DNA of 64,000 nucleotides from Gammaproteobacteria bacterium (lineage in GTDB: Bacteria; Pseudomonadota; Gammaproteobacteria; Burkholderiales; Burkholderiaceae_C): the NCBI GenBank assembly GCA_018815325.1, contig JAHIYE010000010.1, positions 163,680 through 227,679 of the forward strand, given 5' to 3'. A program made the position numbers and the translations under genes. Below are positions 46,122-55,481 of the stretch, in pieces (positions within the stretch are counted from its first letter, which is position 1; every line of letters starts with the position of its first letter). The notes beneath the pieces are model-generated. The model saw only the letters and a program-made list of their open reading frames with translations, did no database searches and was not told the origin of the DNA.

Positions 46122-46748
46122 ATGCAGGAAGCTTTGCGCATTGTCGTGGTGGCATCGGATCTGGTCTTCAGCGATCCGGCAGACGAGCACGCCCAGCGCC
46201 AGGCCGAACGCTCACGCAGCCTGCGCATCGGTCTGCTGGAAAGCGGCTTCAATCTGGTCGCTACGCTGCCCGCCGATGTGTTCCTGACCGAACGGCTGGC
46301 ACAGCTTCAGCCCGACATGATCATTGTGGATGCTGAAAGCGAGGCGCGCGACGCACTGGAGCATGTGGTCATGGCCACTCGCGACGCGCGACGCCCGATC
46401 GTGATGTTCACCAACGACAGCGACACCACGCATGTCAAGGATGCCGTGGCCGCCGGTGTCACTGCCTACATCGTGGCCGGCCTGTCTACCGACCGTATCC
46501 GTCCCATCCTGGACGTGGCCATGGCCCGCTTCCAGCACGAACAGGGCCTGCGCAACGAACTCGCGCAAGCCCGCTCCGAACTGGTCGACCGCAAGACCAT
46601 CGACCGCGCCAAGGCCGTGCTGATGAAAAGCCAGGGACTGAGCGAGCAGGCGGCCTACGACCGCATGCGCAAGACCGCCATGGACAAGAACCTCCGGCTC
46701 GCCGAAGTCGCGCAACGCATCCTGGACGTGGCCGACCTGCTGGCTTGA
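46122..46748 (+). CDS. nasT: ANTAR-domain response regulator (NasT-like antiterminator)
   Basis: 208 aa from ATG 46122 (MQEALRIVVVASD). Receiver-like domain (about residues 5-130; PDMIIVDAESEARDALEH, TAYIVAG) lacking a fully typical acidic triad. It is followed by a coiled linker and the RNA-binding ANTAR domain (about 150-208; DRKTIDRAKAVLMKSQGLSEQAAYDRMRK). NasT binds two-hairpin leaders and prevents termination when nitrate or nitrite releases it from NasS. The adjacent leader and NasS-like gene fit this assignment. It has no obvious cotranscribed partner upstream. Confidence 0.88.
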   Translation: MQEALRIVVVASDLVFSDPADEHAQRQAERSRSLRIGLLESGFNLVATLPADVFLTERLAQLQPDMIIVDAESEARDALEHVVMATRDARRPIVMFTNDSDTTHVKDAVAAGVTAYIVAGLSTDRIRPILDVAMARFQHEQGLRNELAQARSELVDRKTIDRAKAVLMKSQGLSEQAAYDRMRKTAMDKNLRLAEVAQRILDVADLLA

Positions 46749-46759
46749 ATTGGTGCATC

Positions 46760-46774
46760 GCACCAAGCCTGTGC
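46760..46774 (+). promoter_or_regulatory. NtrC-like binding site
   Basis: GCAC-CAAGCCT-GTGC fits GCAC-N7-GTGC of NtrC sites. It is centred about 148 bp upstream of the predicted sigma-54 start. An overlapping everted pair TTGGTGC-ATC-GCACCAA (46750-46766) is also present. Confidence 0.4.
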
Positions 46775-46888
46775 CACATCCGTGCCACGTCTGATTTCTC
46801 CTTGAAAATCCGCTTTACCCCATACGGTCATTGAGCAGTACGCTATTACTTTTATAGCGATTTGAGTCTGGCCAAGGCTTGATTCTGC

Positions 46889-46904
46889 TGGCACGCTCCT
46901 TGCA
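46889..46904 (+). promoter_or_regulatory. sigma-54 promoter of the nitrate operon
   Basis: TGGCAC-GCTCC-TTGCA is a full match to the -24/-12 consensus TGGCAC-N5-TTGCA with correct spacing. The predicted start is about 46915. Nitrogen-limitation control through NtrC is expected. Confidence 0.8.
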
Positions 46905-46914
46905 TAACCCCTCA

Positions 46915-47046
46915 CAAGACCGCAAGGTCATGTGACTGGTTCCGTCCAACGACGGGCAGGACAGGTCACCCCGGACAAAGGCGTCCCCACGGGTTTGAAA
47001 CGTTGACATCACGTTATCAGGCCCTGTGAGGACGCCTTTTTTGTTT
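46915..47046 (+). ncRNA. NasT-type antitermination leader
   Basis: About 130 nt between the sigma-54 start and the first structural gene. Stem-loop 1: GACC-GCAA-GGTC (46918-46929). Stem-loop 2: a 16-position stem with two mismatches (46932-46947 / 46954-46969) closing the hexaloop AACGAC, which has the A at position 1 and G at position 4 expected of ANTAR targets. An intrinsic terminator follows. Stem-loop 1 has a GNRA tetraloop rather than the expected hexaloop, so the fit is partial. Confidence 0.6.
46977..47046 (+). terminator. intrinsic terminator in the nitrate-operon leader
   Basis: AAAGGCGTCC (46977-46986) pairs with GGACGCCTTT (47030-47039). The stem continues inward (CACGGG / CCCTGTG) and is followed by TTTTTTGTTTTT. 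It lies 23 bp before the ATG of the first structural gene, so transcription must be antiterminated for expression. Confidence 0.8.
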
Positions 47047-47069
47047 TTACCCTGGCCCGGAGCGTTGTC

Positions 47070-48302
47070 ATGACCGATCTGCAGAAAGCCCAACCCAGCC
47101 ACAGCGCTGTGCTGCCAAACGCCGCTGTACATGCCGGCGGCTCGGACGCACCGGAAAAGAAAGAAGTCCGGATCGGCTTCATGCCACTGACCGACTGCGC
47201 CAGCGTGGTCATGGCCTCGGTGCTGGGTTTTGACCAGAAATACGGCGTGAAGATCATTCCCACCCGGGAAGCCAGCTGGGCCGGCGTGCGCGACAAGCTG
47301 GTCAGTGGCGAACTGGACTTTGCCCAGGTGCTCTACGGCCTGGTCTATGGCGCGCACCTGGGCGTCAGCGGCCCCCGGAAAGACATGGCGGTGCTCATGA
47401 CCCTGAACAACAACGGGCAGGGCCTGACGCTCTCCCGCGCGCTGGCTGACAAGGGTGCCGTCGATCTGGAGGGACTGGTCTCCCTCATGAAGAAGGCGCC
47501 ACGCGACTACACCTTCGCACATACATTCCCCACAGGCACCCATGCCATGTGGCTGTACTACTGGCTGGCCTCCGCCGGCGTGAACCCGATGACCGACGTG
47601 AACTGCATCGTGGTGCCGCCACCCCAGATGGTGAGCAACATGCAAGCTGGCAACATGGATGGTTTCAGTGCCGGCGAGCCCTGGAACCACCGCGCCATCA
47701 TGGACGGCACCGGCATCTCCGCCGCCACCTCGCAGGACGTCTGGCAAGACCACCCCGAGAAGGTACTGGGCAGCACCGCCGATTTCGTCAAAAACCACCC
47801 CAACACCGCCCGCGCCGTCACCATGGCGCTGCTGGAAGCCAGCCGCTGGATTGATGCAAGCCTGTCCAACAGGATGAAAACGGCCGCGACCCTGGCCGGG
47901 AAACCCTTCATCAACACCAGCGTCGATGCGATCGAGCCACGCATGCAGGGCCACTACCAGAACGGCCTGGGCAAGACCTGGAGCGACCCCGACCATCTGA
48001 AGTTTTTCAATGACGGTGCCGTGAACTTTCCCTACCTGAGCGACGGCATGTGGTTTCTCACCCAGCACAAGCGCTGGGGCCTGCTCGATCAGCACCCGGA
48101 CTACCTCGGCGTGGCCCAGCAGATCAACCAGATCGAGCTCTACAAGCAGGCCGCCTCGGCCCTGAACATCCCGGTGCCGGCCCAGCCGATGCGCAGCTCC
48201 ACCTTGATGGATGGCGTGGTCTGGGACGGTCGTGATCCGGCCGCCTATGCCGACGCCTTTGCCCTGTGTGCCCCCCAACGCATCCCGGCACTCGCGAGCT
48301 GA
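47070..48302 (+). CDS. NrtA/CmpA-family protein without signal peptide, NasS-like nitrate sensor
   Basis: 410 aa. The N-terminus ([20 protein letters not shown]...) has no signal sequence, so the protein is probably cytoplasmic. The binding-protein core is clear: [60 protein letters not shown], and [25 protein letters not shown]. Such soluble NrtA-like proteins act as NasS, holding NasT inactive until nitrate or nitrite binds. It is the first gene after the leader, and nasT lies just upstream of the promoter. A transport role cannot be excluded by sequence. Confidence 0.75.
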   Translation: MTDLQKAQPSHSAVLPNAAVHAGGSDAPEKKEVRIGFMPLTDCASVVMASVLGFDQKYGVKIIPTREASWAGVRDKLVSGELDFAQVLYGLVYGAHLGVSGPRKDMAVLMTLNNNGQGLTLSRALADKGAVDLEGLVSLMKKAPRDYTFAHTFPTGTHAMWLYYWLASAGVNPMTDVNCIVVPPPQMVSNMQAGNMDGFSAGEPWNHRAIMDGTGISAATSQDVWQDHPEKVLGSTADFVKNHPNTARAVTMALLEASRWIDASLSNRMKTAATLAGKPFINTSVDAIEPRMQGHYQNGLGKTWSDPDHLKFFNDGAVNFPYLSDGMWFLTQHKRWGLLDQHPDYLGVAQQINQIELYKQAASALNIPVPAQPMRSSTLMDGVVWDGRDPAAYADAFALCAPQRIPALAS

Positions 48303-48366
48303 ACCCTTTTCTTCATTCCTGCTTTTCAACATCCACCGCAACTTCTCCACTCGAAAGGAACTGTCC

Positions 48367-49746
48367 ATGAAACCGACCACCACCACCATCGACCGCCGCC
48401 GCCTCATCGCCGCCTCCGTCGCACTCACCGGTGCTGCGGCACTGGATCTGCCACGCGCTGCATTGGCGCAAAAGAAGGCCATGCGCCCCGAGAAAGAGGA
48501 ACTGAAATTCGGCTTCATCAAGCTGACCGATTGCGCCCCCCTGGTGATTGCCTACGAAAAGCGTTTCTTTGAAGACGAAGGCCTGTATGTCACGCTCGAA
48601 GCCCAGGCCAACTGGAAAGTGCTGCTCGACCGCGTGATCGATGGACAGCTGGATGGTGCCCACATGCTGGCTGGCCAGCCCCTGGGCGCAACGATTGGCG
48701 TGGGCACCAAGGCCGATGTCGTGACCGCCTTCAGCATGGACCTCAACGGCAACGGCATTACGGTGTCGAACGCCGTGTGGGCCGAAATGAAGAAGTACCT
48801 GCCCATGGAAGACGGCAAGGTCAAACACCCGATCAAGGCCGATGCGCTGAAGAAAGTCGTGGACGCCTGGAAGAAGGACGGCAAGTCCTTCAAGATGGGC
48901 ATGGTCTTCCCCGTCTCCACCCACAACTACGAGCTGCGCTACTGGCTCGCCGCAGGCGGCCTGAACCCCGGCTACTACACCCCGGGCGACATCACCGGCA
49001 CCAAAAAAGCCGACGTGCTGCTGTCGGTCACGCCACCGCCACAAATGCCCTCCACCATGGAGGCCGGCACCATCAACGGCTATTGCGTGGGTGAGCCCTG
49101 GAACCAGCAGGCCGTCATCAAGGGCATTGGTGTGCCCGTGGTCACCGACCACGAGATCTGGAAGTACAACCCCGAGAAGGTGTTTGGCGTTACCGGCGCC
49201 TGGGCCAAGGCCAATCCACGCACCCACATCGCCGTGGTCAAGGCCCTGATCCGGGCTGGCCAGTGGCTGGACGCCAGCATGGCCAACCGCATCGAGGCTG
49301 TGAAGATCCTCTCCAAGTCCAACTACGTGGGCGCCGATGAGGCCGTCATTGGCAACAGCATGACCGGTACCTTTGAATACGAAAAAGGCGACAAGCGTCC
49401 GGCCCCGGATTTCAACGTCTTCTTCAAGAACTACGCCACCTATCCGTTCTACAGCGACGCCATCTGGTACCTGACACAGATGCGCCGCTGGGGCCAGATC
49501 GATGAATCCAAACCCGACAGCTGGTTCATCGATACCGCCAAAAAAGTCTACCTGCCTGCGGTCTACCTGCAGGCAGCCAATGAGCTGATTGCCGAAGGCA
49601 AGATCAAGGCCACGGATGTGCCCAAGACCGATGGTTTCAAGGGCGTGCAGGACGGCTTCATCGACGGCATCACCTACGACGGCCGCAAGCCCAACGACTA
49701 CCTGAAGAAATTCCCCATCGGCCTGAAAGGCTCGGACAAGGCCTGA
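48367..49746 (+). CDS. nrtA: nitrate ABC transporter substrate-binding protein
   Basis: 459 aa from ATG 48367, behind AAGGAA. Tat-type signal [30 protein letters not shown]. The mature protein repeats the core blocks of the preceding gene ([37 protein letters not shown]; [27 protein letters not shown]), so the two genes are diverged paralogues. It delivers nitrate (perhaps also nitrite) to NrtB in the inner membrane. The Tat signal implies folding before export. Confidence 0.9.
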   Translation: MKPTTTTIDRRRLIAASVALTGAAALDLPRAALAQKKAMRPEKEELKFGFIKLTDCAPLVIAYEKRFFEDEGLYVTLEAQANWKVLLDRVIDGQLDGAHMLAGQPLGATIGVGTKADVVTAFSMDLNGNGITVSNAVWAEMKKYLPMEDGKVKHPIKADALKKVVDAWKKDGKSFKMGMVFPVSTHNYELRYWLAAGGLNPGYYTPGDITGTKKADVLLSVTPPPQMPSTMEAGTINGYCVGEPWNQQAVIKGIGVPVVTDHEIWKYNPEKVFGVTGAWAKANPRTHIAVVKALIRAGQWLDASMANRIEAVKILSKSNYVGADEAVIGNSMTGTFEYEKGDKRPAPDFNVFFKNYATYPFYSDAIWYLTQMRRWGQIDESKPDSWFIDTAKKVYLPAVYLQAANELIAEGKIKATDVPKTDGFKGVQDGFIDGITYDGRKPNDYLKKFPIGLKGSDKA

Positions 49747-49776
49747 GCGCATCACCTCACCTAGAAAGACTCTCCC

Positions 49777-50745
49777 ATGCAAGCCATTCTCAAACGCTTG
49801 AAAGACTCTGCCAGCGGTGACCCGCGAGAGGCTGCTCGTGCCCTGCTGCTTTCGCTCGGCGTGCCTCTCTTCTCGCTGTTGCTGTTCATGATCCTCTGGA
49901 GCGTGGTCGCACCGCGCATCCAGACCAGTCTGGGCACCGTGCCAGGCCCGGTACAGGTGATGGAGCAGACCCAGGCCCTGTGGGCGGACTACTTCAGCGA
50001 CCGCAAGCGCCGCATCGCCTTCTACGAGCGGCAGGAACAGCGCAACAAGGAACAGGTGGCGCAAGACCCGAGCTATCAGCCCACCATCCGCGCCTACACC
50101 GGCAAGCCCACTTACCTGGACCAGATTCTCACGAGTCTCAAGACGGTCTTTGCCGGCTTCCTGTTTGGCACCGTGATTGCGGTTCCACTGGGCATCCTGG
50201 CCGGCTCTTCGCGCATCGTGCAGGCGGCGATCAACCCGATCGTGCAAATCTTCCGGCCTGTCTCCCCGCTGGCCTGGCTGCCCATCGTGACCCTGATCGT
50301 GAGCGCGGCCTATGTCACCACCGGTGAGCCCATGTTTGCCAAGTCCTTCCTGGTCTCGGCCATCACGGTCACCCTGTGTTCGCTGTGGCCCACCCTGATC
50401 AACACCGCTGTGGGCGTGACCTCGGTGGACCGGGACCTGGTGAACGTGGGCCGCGTGCTCAAGCTGCCGCTGATGACACGGGTGCGCAAGATCATCCTGC
50501 CGTCTGCCCTGCCCTTCATCTTCACGGGCATGCGCCTCTCGCTGGGCGTGGGCTGGATGGTACTGATTGCCGCCGAGATGCTGGCGCAGAACCCCGGCTT
50601 GGGCAAGTTCGTCTGGGACGAGTTTCAAAACGGCAGCTCTGACTCCCTCAGCCGCATCATGGTGGCCGTGTTCACCATCGGCCTGATCGGGTTTGGCCTG
50701 GACCGGATCATGCAGTTCCTGCAAGAACTTGCAGCTCGCCGTTAA
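49777..50745 (+). CDS. nrtB: nitrate ABC transporter permease
   Basis: 322 aa. One N-terminal helix (about residues 25-48), a charged segment of about 70 residues ([27 protein letters not shown]), then the BPD_transp_1 core with five helices and the coupling loop ([27 protein letters not shown]). Typical of the NrtB/TauC/SsuC family. 31 bp after nrtA and 16 bp before the ATPase gene. Confidence 0.92.
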   Translation: MQAILKRLKDSASGDPREAARALLLSLGVPLFSLLLFMILWSVVAPRIQTSLGTVPGPVQVMEQTQALWADYFSDRKRRIAFYERQEQRNKEQVAQDPSYQPTIRAYTGKPTYLDQILTSLKTVFAGFLFGTVIAVPLGILAGSSRIVQAAINPIVQIFRPVSPLAWLPIVTLIVSAAYVTTGEPMFAKSFLVSAITVTLCSLWPTLINTAVGVTSVDRDLVNVGRVLKLPLMTRVRKIILPSALPFIFTGMRLSLGVGWMVLIAAEMLAQNPGLGKFVWDEFQNGSSDSLSRIMVAVFTIGLIGFGLDRIMQFLQELAARR

Positions 50746-50761
50746 GCCAAGGAGAACACAC

Positions 50762-52588
50762 ATGGGCAACGCACTCAAGTCCGCCATCGACAAGGTCGAG
50801 GCAGCCGCCCCGGTTATCAGCGCCGTCCCAGCCATCCCGGCACTCAGCCTGCGCGACGTCTGCAAAGGCTATGGACAGGGCGCCTCGCGCACCGAGGTGC
50901 TCAAGAACATCAACCTCGACATCGCACCGGGCGAGTTCGTCGCCATCGTCGGGTTTTCGGGCAGCGGCAAGACCACGCTGATCAACATGCTGGCAGGTCT
51001 CGACAAAGCCGACAGCGGCCAGGTCCTCAAAAATGGCAAGCCCATCACCGAGCCTGGCCCGGACCGTGGCATCGTCTTCCAGAGCTACTCGCTGATGCCC
51101 TGGCTGACGGTCGGCGAAAACGTCGCCCTGGCCGTCGACCGCGTCTTCGCCAACGAGAGTCCGGAAAAGCGCGAAGAGCGCACCCGGCATTACGTGTCCA
51201 TGGTGGGCCTGTCTGCCGCCATTGACAAAAAACCCCAGCAGCTTTCGGGCGGCATGCGCCAGCGCGTCTCCGTCGCGCGCGCCCTGGCCACTGACCCGGA
51301 CATGCTGCTGCTCGACGAGCCGCTGTCGGCACTGGACGCCCTGACCCGGGCCCAGCTGCAGGATGAAATTGTCCGCATCTGGAGCGAAGACCAGAAGACG
51401 GTGTTGCTCATCACCAATGACGTCGATGAGGCCCTGATGCTGGCCGACCGCGTGATCCCGCTGGAGATTGGCCCCGGCGCAAAGCTGGGACAGTCCTACA
51501 CGGTAGACCTGCCGCGCCCACGCGACCGCCTGGCCATGAACCACAACCAGCGCTTCCAGCAGTTGCGCGGCGAGATCACCCAGACCCTGCTGCGCATGGC
51601 CCACGGTCGACCCGGCATGCAAAGCGCGGAAATCATCAAGCTGCCGACACTGGCACCGGCCACCGAAAGCATCGTCAAGCGCGAGCCCACCCTGCCCAAG
51701 CTGCTGGGGCTGCGCCATGCCGCGCTGGCCGAGCGCATTGAGGATGAGTGGCTGCTGCCCCTCGCACCCGCAGCCAATGATGCGGCCCTTGCTGAACGCA
51801 GCAACGACCCCCGCTACGCCGAGTTCTCCAAGGTGGTCAAGGTCTACCCGACCCCCAAGGGCCCGCAAACCGTGGTGGACGGTTTTGACATGAAGATATC
51901 CAAGGGCGAATTCATCTCCCTGATCGGCCACTCGGGCTGCGGCAAATCCACCGTGCTGTCGATGATGGCCGGCCTGACCGACATCTCCGAAGGTGTGATC
52001 GTGCTGGACGGCCGCGAGGTGCTCGATGCCGGCCCGGACCGCGGGCTGGTGTTCCAGTCCCCGAGCCTGGTGCCCTGGCTGACCGCTTTTGAGAACGTCA
52101 TGCTCGGTGTGGCGCGCGTGTTCCCGCACGCCTCACCCGCCGAGCGCAGCGACATGGTGGGCTACTACCTGCAGCGCGTCGGCCTGGGTTCGGCCATGCA
52201 GAAAAAAGCCAGCGAGCTCTCCAACGGCATGAAGCAGCGCGTGGGCATCGCCCGCGCGTTTGCGCTGCAACCCAAGCTGCTGCTGCTCGACGAGCCCTTC
52301 GGCATGCTGGATGCGCTCACGCGCTGGGAGCTGCAGGAGGTGCTGATGGAAGTCTGGGCCCGCAACCGCGTCACCGCCATCATGGTGACCCACGACGTGG
52401 ACGAGGCCATTCTGCTGGCCGACCGCGTGGTCATGATGAGCAACGGTCCGCGCGCCAAGATCGGCAAGATCATGGAGGTGCCACTGCAGCGCCCCCGCAC
52501 CCGGGACGCCCTCATCGGCCACCCCCGTTACTACGAATTGCGCGAGGAGCTCATCGGCTTCCTTGAGGCATGCGGTCACCAACACTGA
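50762..52588 (+). CDS. nrtC: tandem-ATPase subunit of the nitrate ABC transporter (NrtC/NrtD fused)
   Basis: 608 aa from ATG 50762, behind AAGGAGA. It has two complete nucleotide-binding domains. The first (about residues 27-250) has Walker [10 protein letters not shown], signature LSGGMRQR and Walker [13 protein letters not shown]. The second (about 350-600) has [17 protein letters not shown] and [13 protein letters not shown] linker of about 80 residues separates them. In cyanobacteria the two ATPases are separate proteins and NrtC carries a binding domain; here the two are one chain without that domain. The second signature has Asn for Gly (LSNG). Confidence 0.9.
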   Translation: MGNALKSAIDKVEAAAPVISAVPAIPALSLRDVCKGYGQGASRTEVLKNINLDIAPGEFVAIVGFSGSGKTTLINMLAGLDKADSGQVLKNGKPITEPGPDRGIVFQSYSLMPWLTVGENVALAVDRVFANESPEKREERTRHYVSMVGLSAAIDKKPQQLSGGMRQRVSVARALATDPDMLLLDEPLSALDALTRAQLQDEIVRIWSEDQKTVLLITNDVDEALMLADRVIPLEIGPGAKLGQSYTVDLPRPRDRLAMNHNQRFQQLRGEITQTLLRMAHGRPGMQSAEIIKLPTLAPATESIVKREPTLPKLLGLRHAALAERIEDEWLLPLAPAANDAALAERSNDPRYAEFSKVVKVYPTPKGPQTVVDGFDMKISKGEFISLIGHSGCGKSTVLSMMAGLTDISEGVIVLDGREVLDAGPDRGLVFQSPSLVPWLTAFENVMLGVARVFPHASPAERSDMVGYYLQRVGLGSAMQKKASELSNGMKQRVGIARAFALQPKLLLLDEPFGMLDALTRWELQEVLMEVWARNRVTAIMVTHDVDEAILLADRVVMMSNGPRAKIGKIMEVPLQRPRTRDALIGHPRYYELREELIGFLEACGHQH

Positions 52589-52603
52589 GACAGAGGTTTT
52601 GCC

Positions 52604-55036
52604 ATGAAAAAAATGAAACTCGTGATGATCGGCAACGGCATGGCCGGTGTGCGCACGATCGAGGAGCTGATCAAGGTCGCCCCCGAGCTGTATGACATCA
52701 CCGTCTTTGGTGCCGAACCCCACCCCAACTACAACCGCATCCTGCTCTCCCCCGTGCTCGCCGGCGAGCAGACGCTGGACGAGATCGTCCTCAACTCCTG
52801 GGACTGGTACAAGGAAAACCACATCACGCTGCACGCCGGCAAACGCGTGATCGAGGTCGATCGCACCAAACGCATCGTGCGGGCCGAGGACGGCACCGAG
52901 GCCGAATACGACCGCCTGCTCATGTGCACGGGCTCCAACCCCTTCATCCTGCCCATCCCCGGCAAGGAGCTGGAAGGCGTGATTGCCTACCGCGACATTG
53001 CCGACACCAACGCGATGATCGAGGCTTCGCAAAAATTCAAGAAGGCCGTGGTGATCGGCGGTGGTCTGCTGGGCCTGGAGGCTGCCAACGGCCTGATGCT
53101 GCGCGGCATGGATGTCACCGTGATTCATGTGGCGCCCTGGCTGATGGAGCGCCAGCTCGACGATGTGGCGGGCAAGCTGCTGCAGAAGTCGCTCGAAGAC
53201 CGTGGCCTCAAATTCGTCATCGGTGGCCAGACCCAGGCCCTGATCGGCGACAAGGATGGGCGCGTCATGTCACTGCAGTTCAAGGATGGCAGCGAGATCC
53301 CGGCTGACCTGGTGGTGATGGCCGTGGGCATTCGCCCCAACACCGAACTCGCCGAAAAAATGCGCCTGCATGTAAGCCGAGGTATCGTGGTGAACGACAC
53401 CATGCAGACCGTCACCGATGCCCGCATCTACTCGGTCGGCGAGTGCGCGGCACACCGCGGCATTGCCTACGGCCTGGTGGCCCCGCTGTTCGAGCAGGCC
53501 AAGGTGGCGGCCAACCACCTGGCCCATTTCGGCATCGGCCGCTACACCGGCTCACTCACCTCCACCAAGCTCAAGGTCACCGGCATCGACCTGTTCAGCG
53601 CGGGTGACTTCATGGGCGGCGAAGGCTGTGAGGAGATCGTGATGAGCGACCCCTTCGGTGGCGTCTACAAGAAGCTGGTGCTCAAGGACGACAAGCTGAT
53701 TGGCGCCTGCCTCTACGGCGACACCGTCGACGGTAGCTGGTACTTCAAGTTGCTGCGCAGTGGGCGCAGCGTGAACGATATCCGCGACAAGCTGATGTTC
53801 GGCGAGTCCAACATCGGCGACGCCGGCCATGAGGGCCACAGCAAGGCCGCCGCCATGGCGGATACCGACGAGGTCTGCGGCTGCAACGGCGTGACCAAGG
53901 GCACCATCTGCAAGGCCATCAAGGAAAAAGGCCTGTTCACCCTGGACGAGGTGCGCAAGCACACCAAGGCCAGCGGCTCATGCGGCTCCTGCACCGGCCT
54001 GGTCGAGCAGATCCTGATGTTCACCGCCGGTGGTGACTACTCCGCCACGCCGAAGATGAAAGCCATGTGCAGCTGCACCGAACATGGCCACCAGGCCGTG
54101 CGTGAAGCCATCGTCAAGAACAAGCTGCTGACCATTGCCGAAGTGCAGAAGTTCATGGAATGGCGCACGCCCAACGGCTGCTCCAGCTGCCGCCCGGCCC
54201 TGAACTACTACCTCATCAGCAGCTGGCCGAAAGAGGCCAAGGACGATCCGCAAAGCCGTTACATCAACGAGCGCAGCCACGCCAACATCCAGAAGGACGG
54301 CACTTACAGCGTGATCCCGCGCATGTGGGGCGGCGAGACCACCGCCGACGAGCTGCGCCGCATCGCCAACGCGGTGGACAAGTTCAAGATCCCCACCGTC
54401 AAGGTCACCGGCGGCCAGCGCATCGACCTGCTGGGCGTGAAGAAGGAAGACCTGCAGGCTGTGTGGAACGACATCGGCATGCCCAGCGGCCACGCCTACG
54501 CCAAGGCCCTGCGCACGGTAAAGACCTGCGTCGGCTCCGAGTGGTGCCGCATGGGCACGCAGGACAGCACCCAGATGGGCAAGGACATGGAGCGTGCCAT
54601 GTGGCGCATGTATGCCCCGCACAAGGTCAAGTTCGCTGTCAGCGGTTGCCCGCGCAACTGTGCCGAAGCCGGCATCAAGGACGTCGGCATCATCGGCGTC
54701 GATTCGGGCTGGGAGATGCACATCGCCGGCAACGGCGGCATCAAGACCGAAGTGGCGCATTTCTTCACCAAGCTCAAGACCGCCGAGGAAGTGCTGGAGT
54801 ACACCGGCGCCTTCATGCAGCTCTACCGCGAGGAAGGCTGGTACCTGGAGCGCACCGTGCACTACGTCAACCGCGTGGGCCTGGACTACGTGAAGAAGAA
54901 GATTCTGGACGACCATGAGGGACGCAAGGCACTGTGGGAACGCCTGCAGTTCAGCCTGGACGGTGAGCCTGATCCCTGGTTCGAGTTCGACAAGGCCTCG
55001 GTGGACACCCGCCAGTTTGAAAAGATTTCAGCATGA
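52604..55036 (+). CDS. nirB: assimilatory nitrite reductase [NAD(P)H], large subunit
   Basis: 810 aa. FAD/NAD domains (MIGNGMAGVRTIEEL; VVIGGGLLGLEAANGL) are followed by two BFD-type [2Fe-2S] domains (VCGCNGVTKGTIC...GSCGSC; MCSCTEHGHQAVRE...NGCSSC). The siroheme/4Fe-4S reductase half follows, with cluster cysteines in TCVGSEWC and SGCPRNCAEAG. Reduces nitrite to ammonium in the cytoplasm with six electrons from NAD(P)H. Starts 16 bp after the ATPase gene; a family A repeat separates it from nirD. Confidence 0.96.
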   Translation: MKKMKLVMIGNGMAGVRTIEELIKVAPELYDITVFGAEPHPNYNRILLSPVLAGEQTLDEIVLNSWDWYKENHITLHAGKRVIEVDRTKRIVRAEDGTEAEYDRLLMCTGSNPFILPIPGKELEGVIAYRDIADTNAMIEASQKFKKAVVIGGGLLGLEAANGLMLRGMDVTVIHVAPWLMERQLDDVAGKLLQKSLEDRGLKFVIGGQTQALIGDKDGRVMSLQFKDGSEIPADLVVMAVGIRPNTELAEKMRLHVSRGIVVNDTMQTVTDARIYSVGECAAHRGIAYGLVAPLFEQAKVAANHLAHFGIGRYTGSLTSTKLKVTGIDLFSAGDFMGGEGCEEIVMSDPFGGVYKKLVLKDDKLIGACLYGDTVDGSWYFKLLRSGRSVNDIRDKLMFGESNIGDAGHEGHSKAAAMADTDEVCGCNGVTKGTICKAIKEKGLFTLDEVRKHTKASGSCGSCTGLVEQILMFTAGGDYSATPKMKAMCSCTEHGHQAVREAIVKNKLLTIAEVQKFMEWRTPNGCSSCRPALNYYLISSWPKEAKDDPQSRYINERSHANIQKDGTYSVIPRMWGGETTADELRRIANAVDKFKIPTVKVTGGQRIDLLGVKKEDLQAVWNDIGMPSGHAYAKALRTVKTCVGSEWCRMGTQDSTQMGKDMERAMWRMYAPHKVKFAVSGCPRNCAEAGIKDVGIIGVDSGWEMHIAGNGGIKTEVAHFFTKLKTAEEVLEYTGAFMQLYREEGWYLERTVHYVNRVGLDYVKKKILDDHEGRKALWERLQFSLDGEPDPWFEFDKASVDTRQFEKISA

Positions 55037-55040
55037 AATT

Positions 55041-55082
55041 GGCCTCCAGCCCTTTCCAGAAAAGCGCAAGCAGCTATCAATA
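55041..55082 (-). repeat. dispersed repeat family A, copy 4 (nirB-nirD gap)
   Basis: On the minus strand: TTGATAGCTGCTTGCGCTTTTC, then GGAAAGGGCTGGAGGCC. It fills nearly all of the 58-bp spacer between the nitrite reductase subunit genes. It is the copy that best preserves the GGGCTGGAGGCC end. Confidence 0.7.
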
Positions 55083-55094
55083 AGTGAGCACATC

Positions 55095-55481
55095 ATGAGT
55101 GAATGGAAAAAAATCTGCCTCGTCAAGGACATCCCCGTGCTGGGTTCACGCCGCGTGGCGCGCGCCCAGGGCATGGATGTGGCCGTGTTCCGCAACGACC
55201 AGGATCAGGTCTTTGCCCTGCTGGACCGCTGCCCGCACAAGGGCGGGCCGCTGAGCCAGGGCATCGTGTTCGGCACCAGCGTGGCCTGCCCACTGCACAA
55301 CTGGACCATCGGCCTCGATGACGGCTGCGCCAAGGCCCCCGACGAGGGCTGCACCCAGCGCTTCGCCGTCAAGGTGCAGGACGATGCCGTGCACCTGGAC
55401 GCGGTTGAACTGGCCACGCTGGCCCTGGACATCAAGCCCCCGGTGGCCGGTCCGAAGCACAAAGCCACCGATTGCGCATGA
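55095..55481 (+). CDS. nirD: nitrite reductase small subunit with Rieske motif
   Basis: 128 aa from ATG 55095. Rieske fold with complete cluster ligands CPH (DRCPHKGGPLSQG) and CPLH (CPLHNWTIGLDDG). The small subunit of E. coli NirD lacks such ligands, so this form may carry a [2Fe-2S] cluster. Works with NirB. The stop codon overlaps the nasA start (ATGA, 55478-55481). Confidence 0.92.
   Translation: MSEWKKICLVKDIPVLGSRRVARAQGMDVAVFRNDQDQVFALLDRCPHKGGPLSQGIVFGTSVACPLHNWTIGLDDGCAKAPDEGCTQRFAVKVQDDAVHLDAVELATLALDIKPPVAGPKHKATDCA

Noticed and set aside
46750..46766. TTGGTGC-ATC-GCACCAA as an NtrC site or nasT terminator
   Set aside because: Half-sites are everted relative to NtrC consensus and there is no T-run; the overlapping GCAC-N7-GTGC at 46760 fits better.
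48313..50865. Open frame of 850 codons on the minus strand opposite nrtA-nrtB
   Set aside because: Antisense to well-supported genes, His/Gly/Asp-rich composition typical of mirrored G+C-rich codons, no domain recognised.
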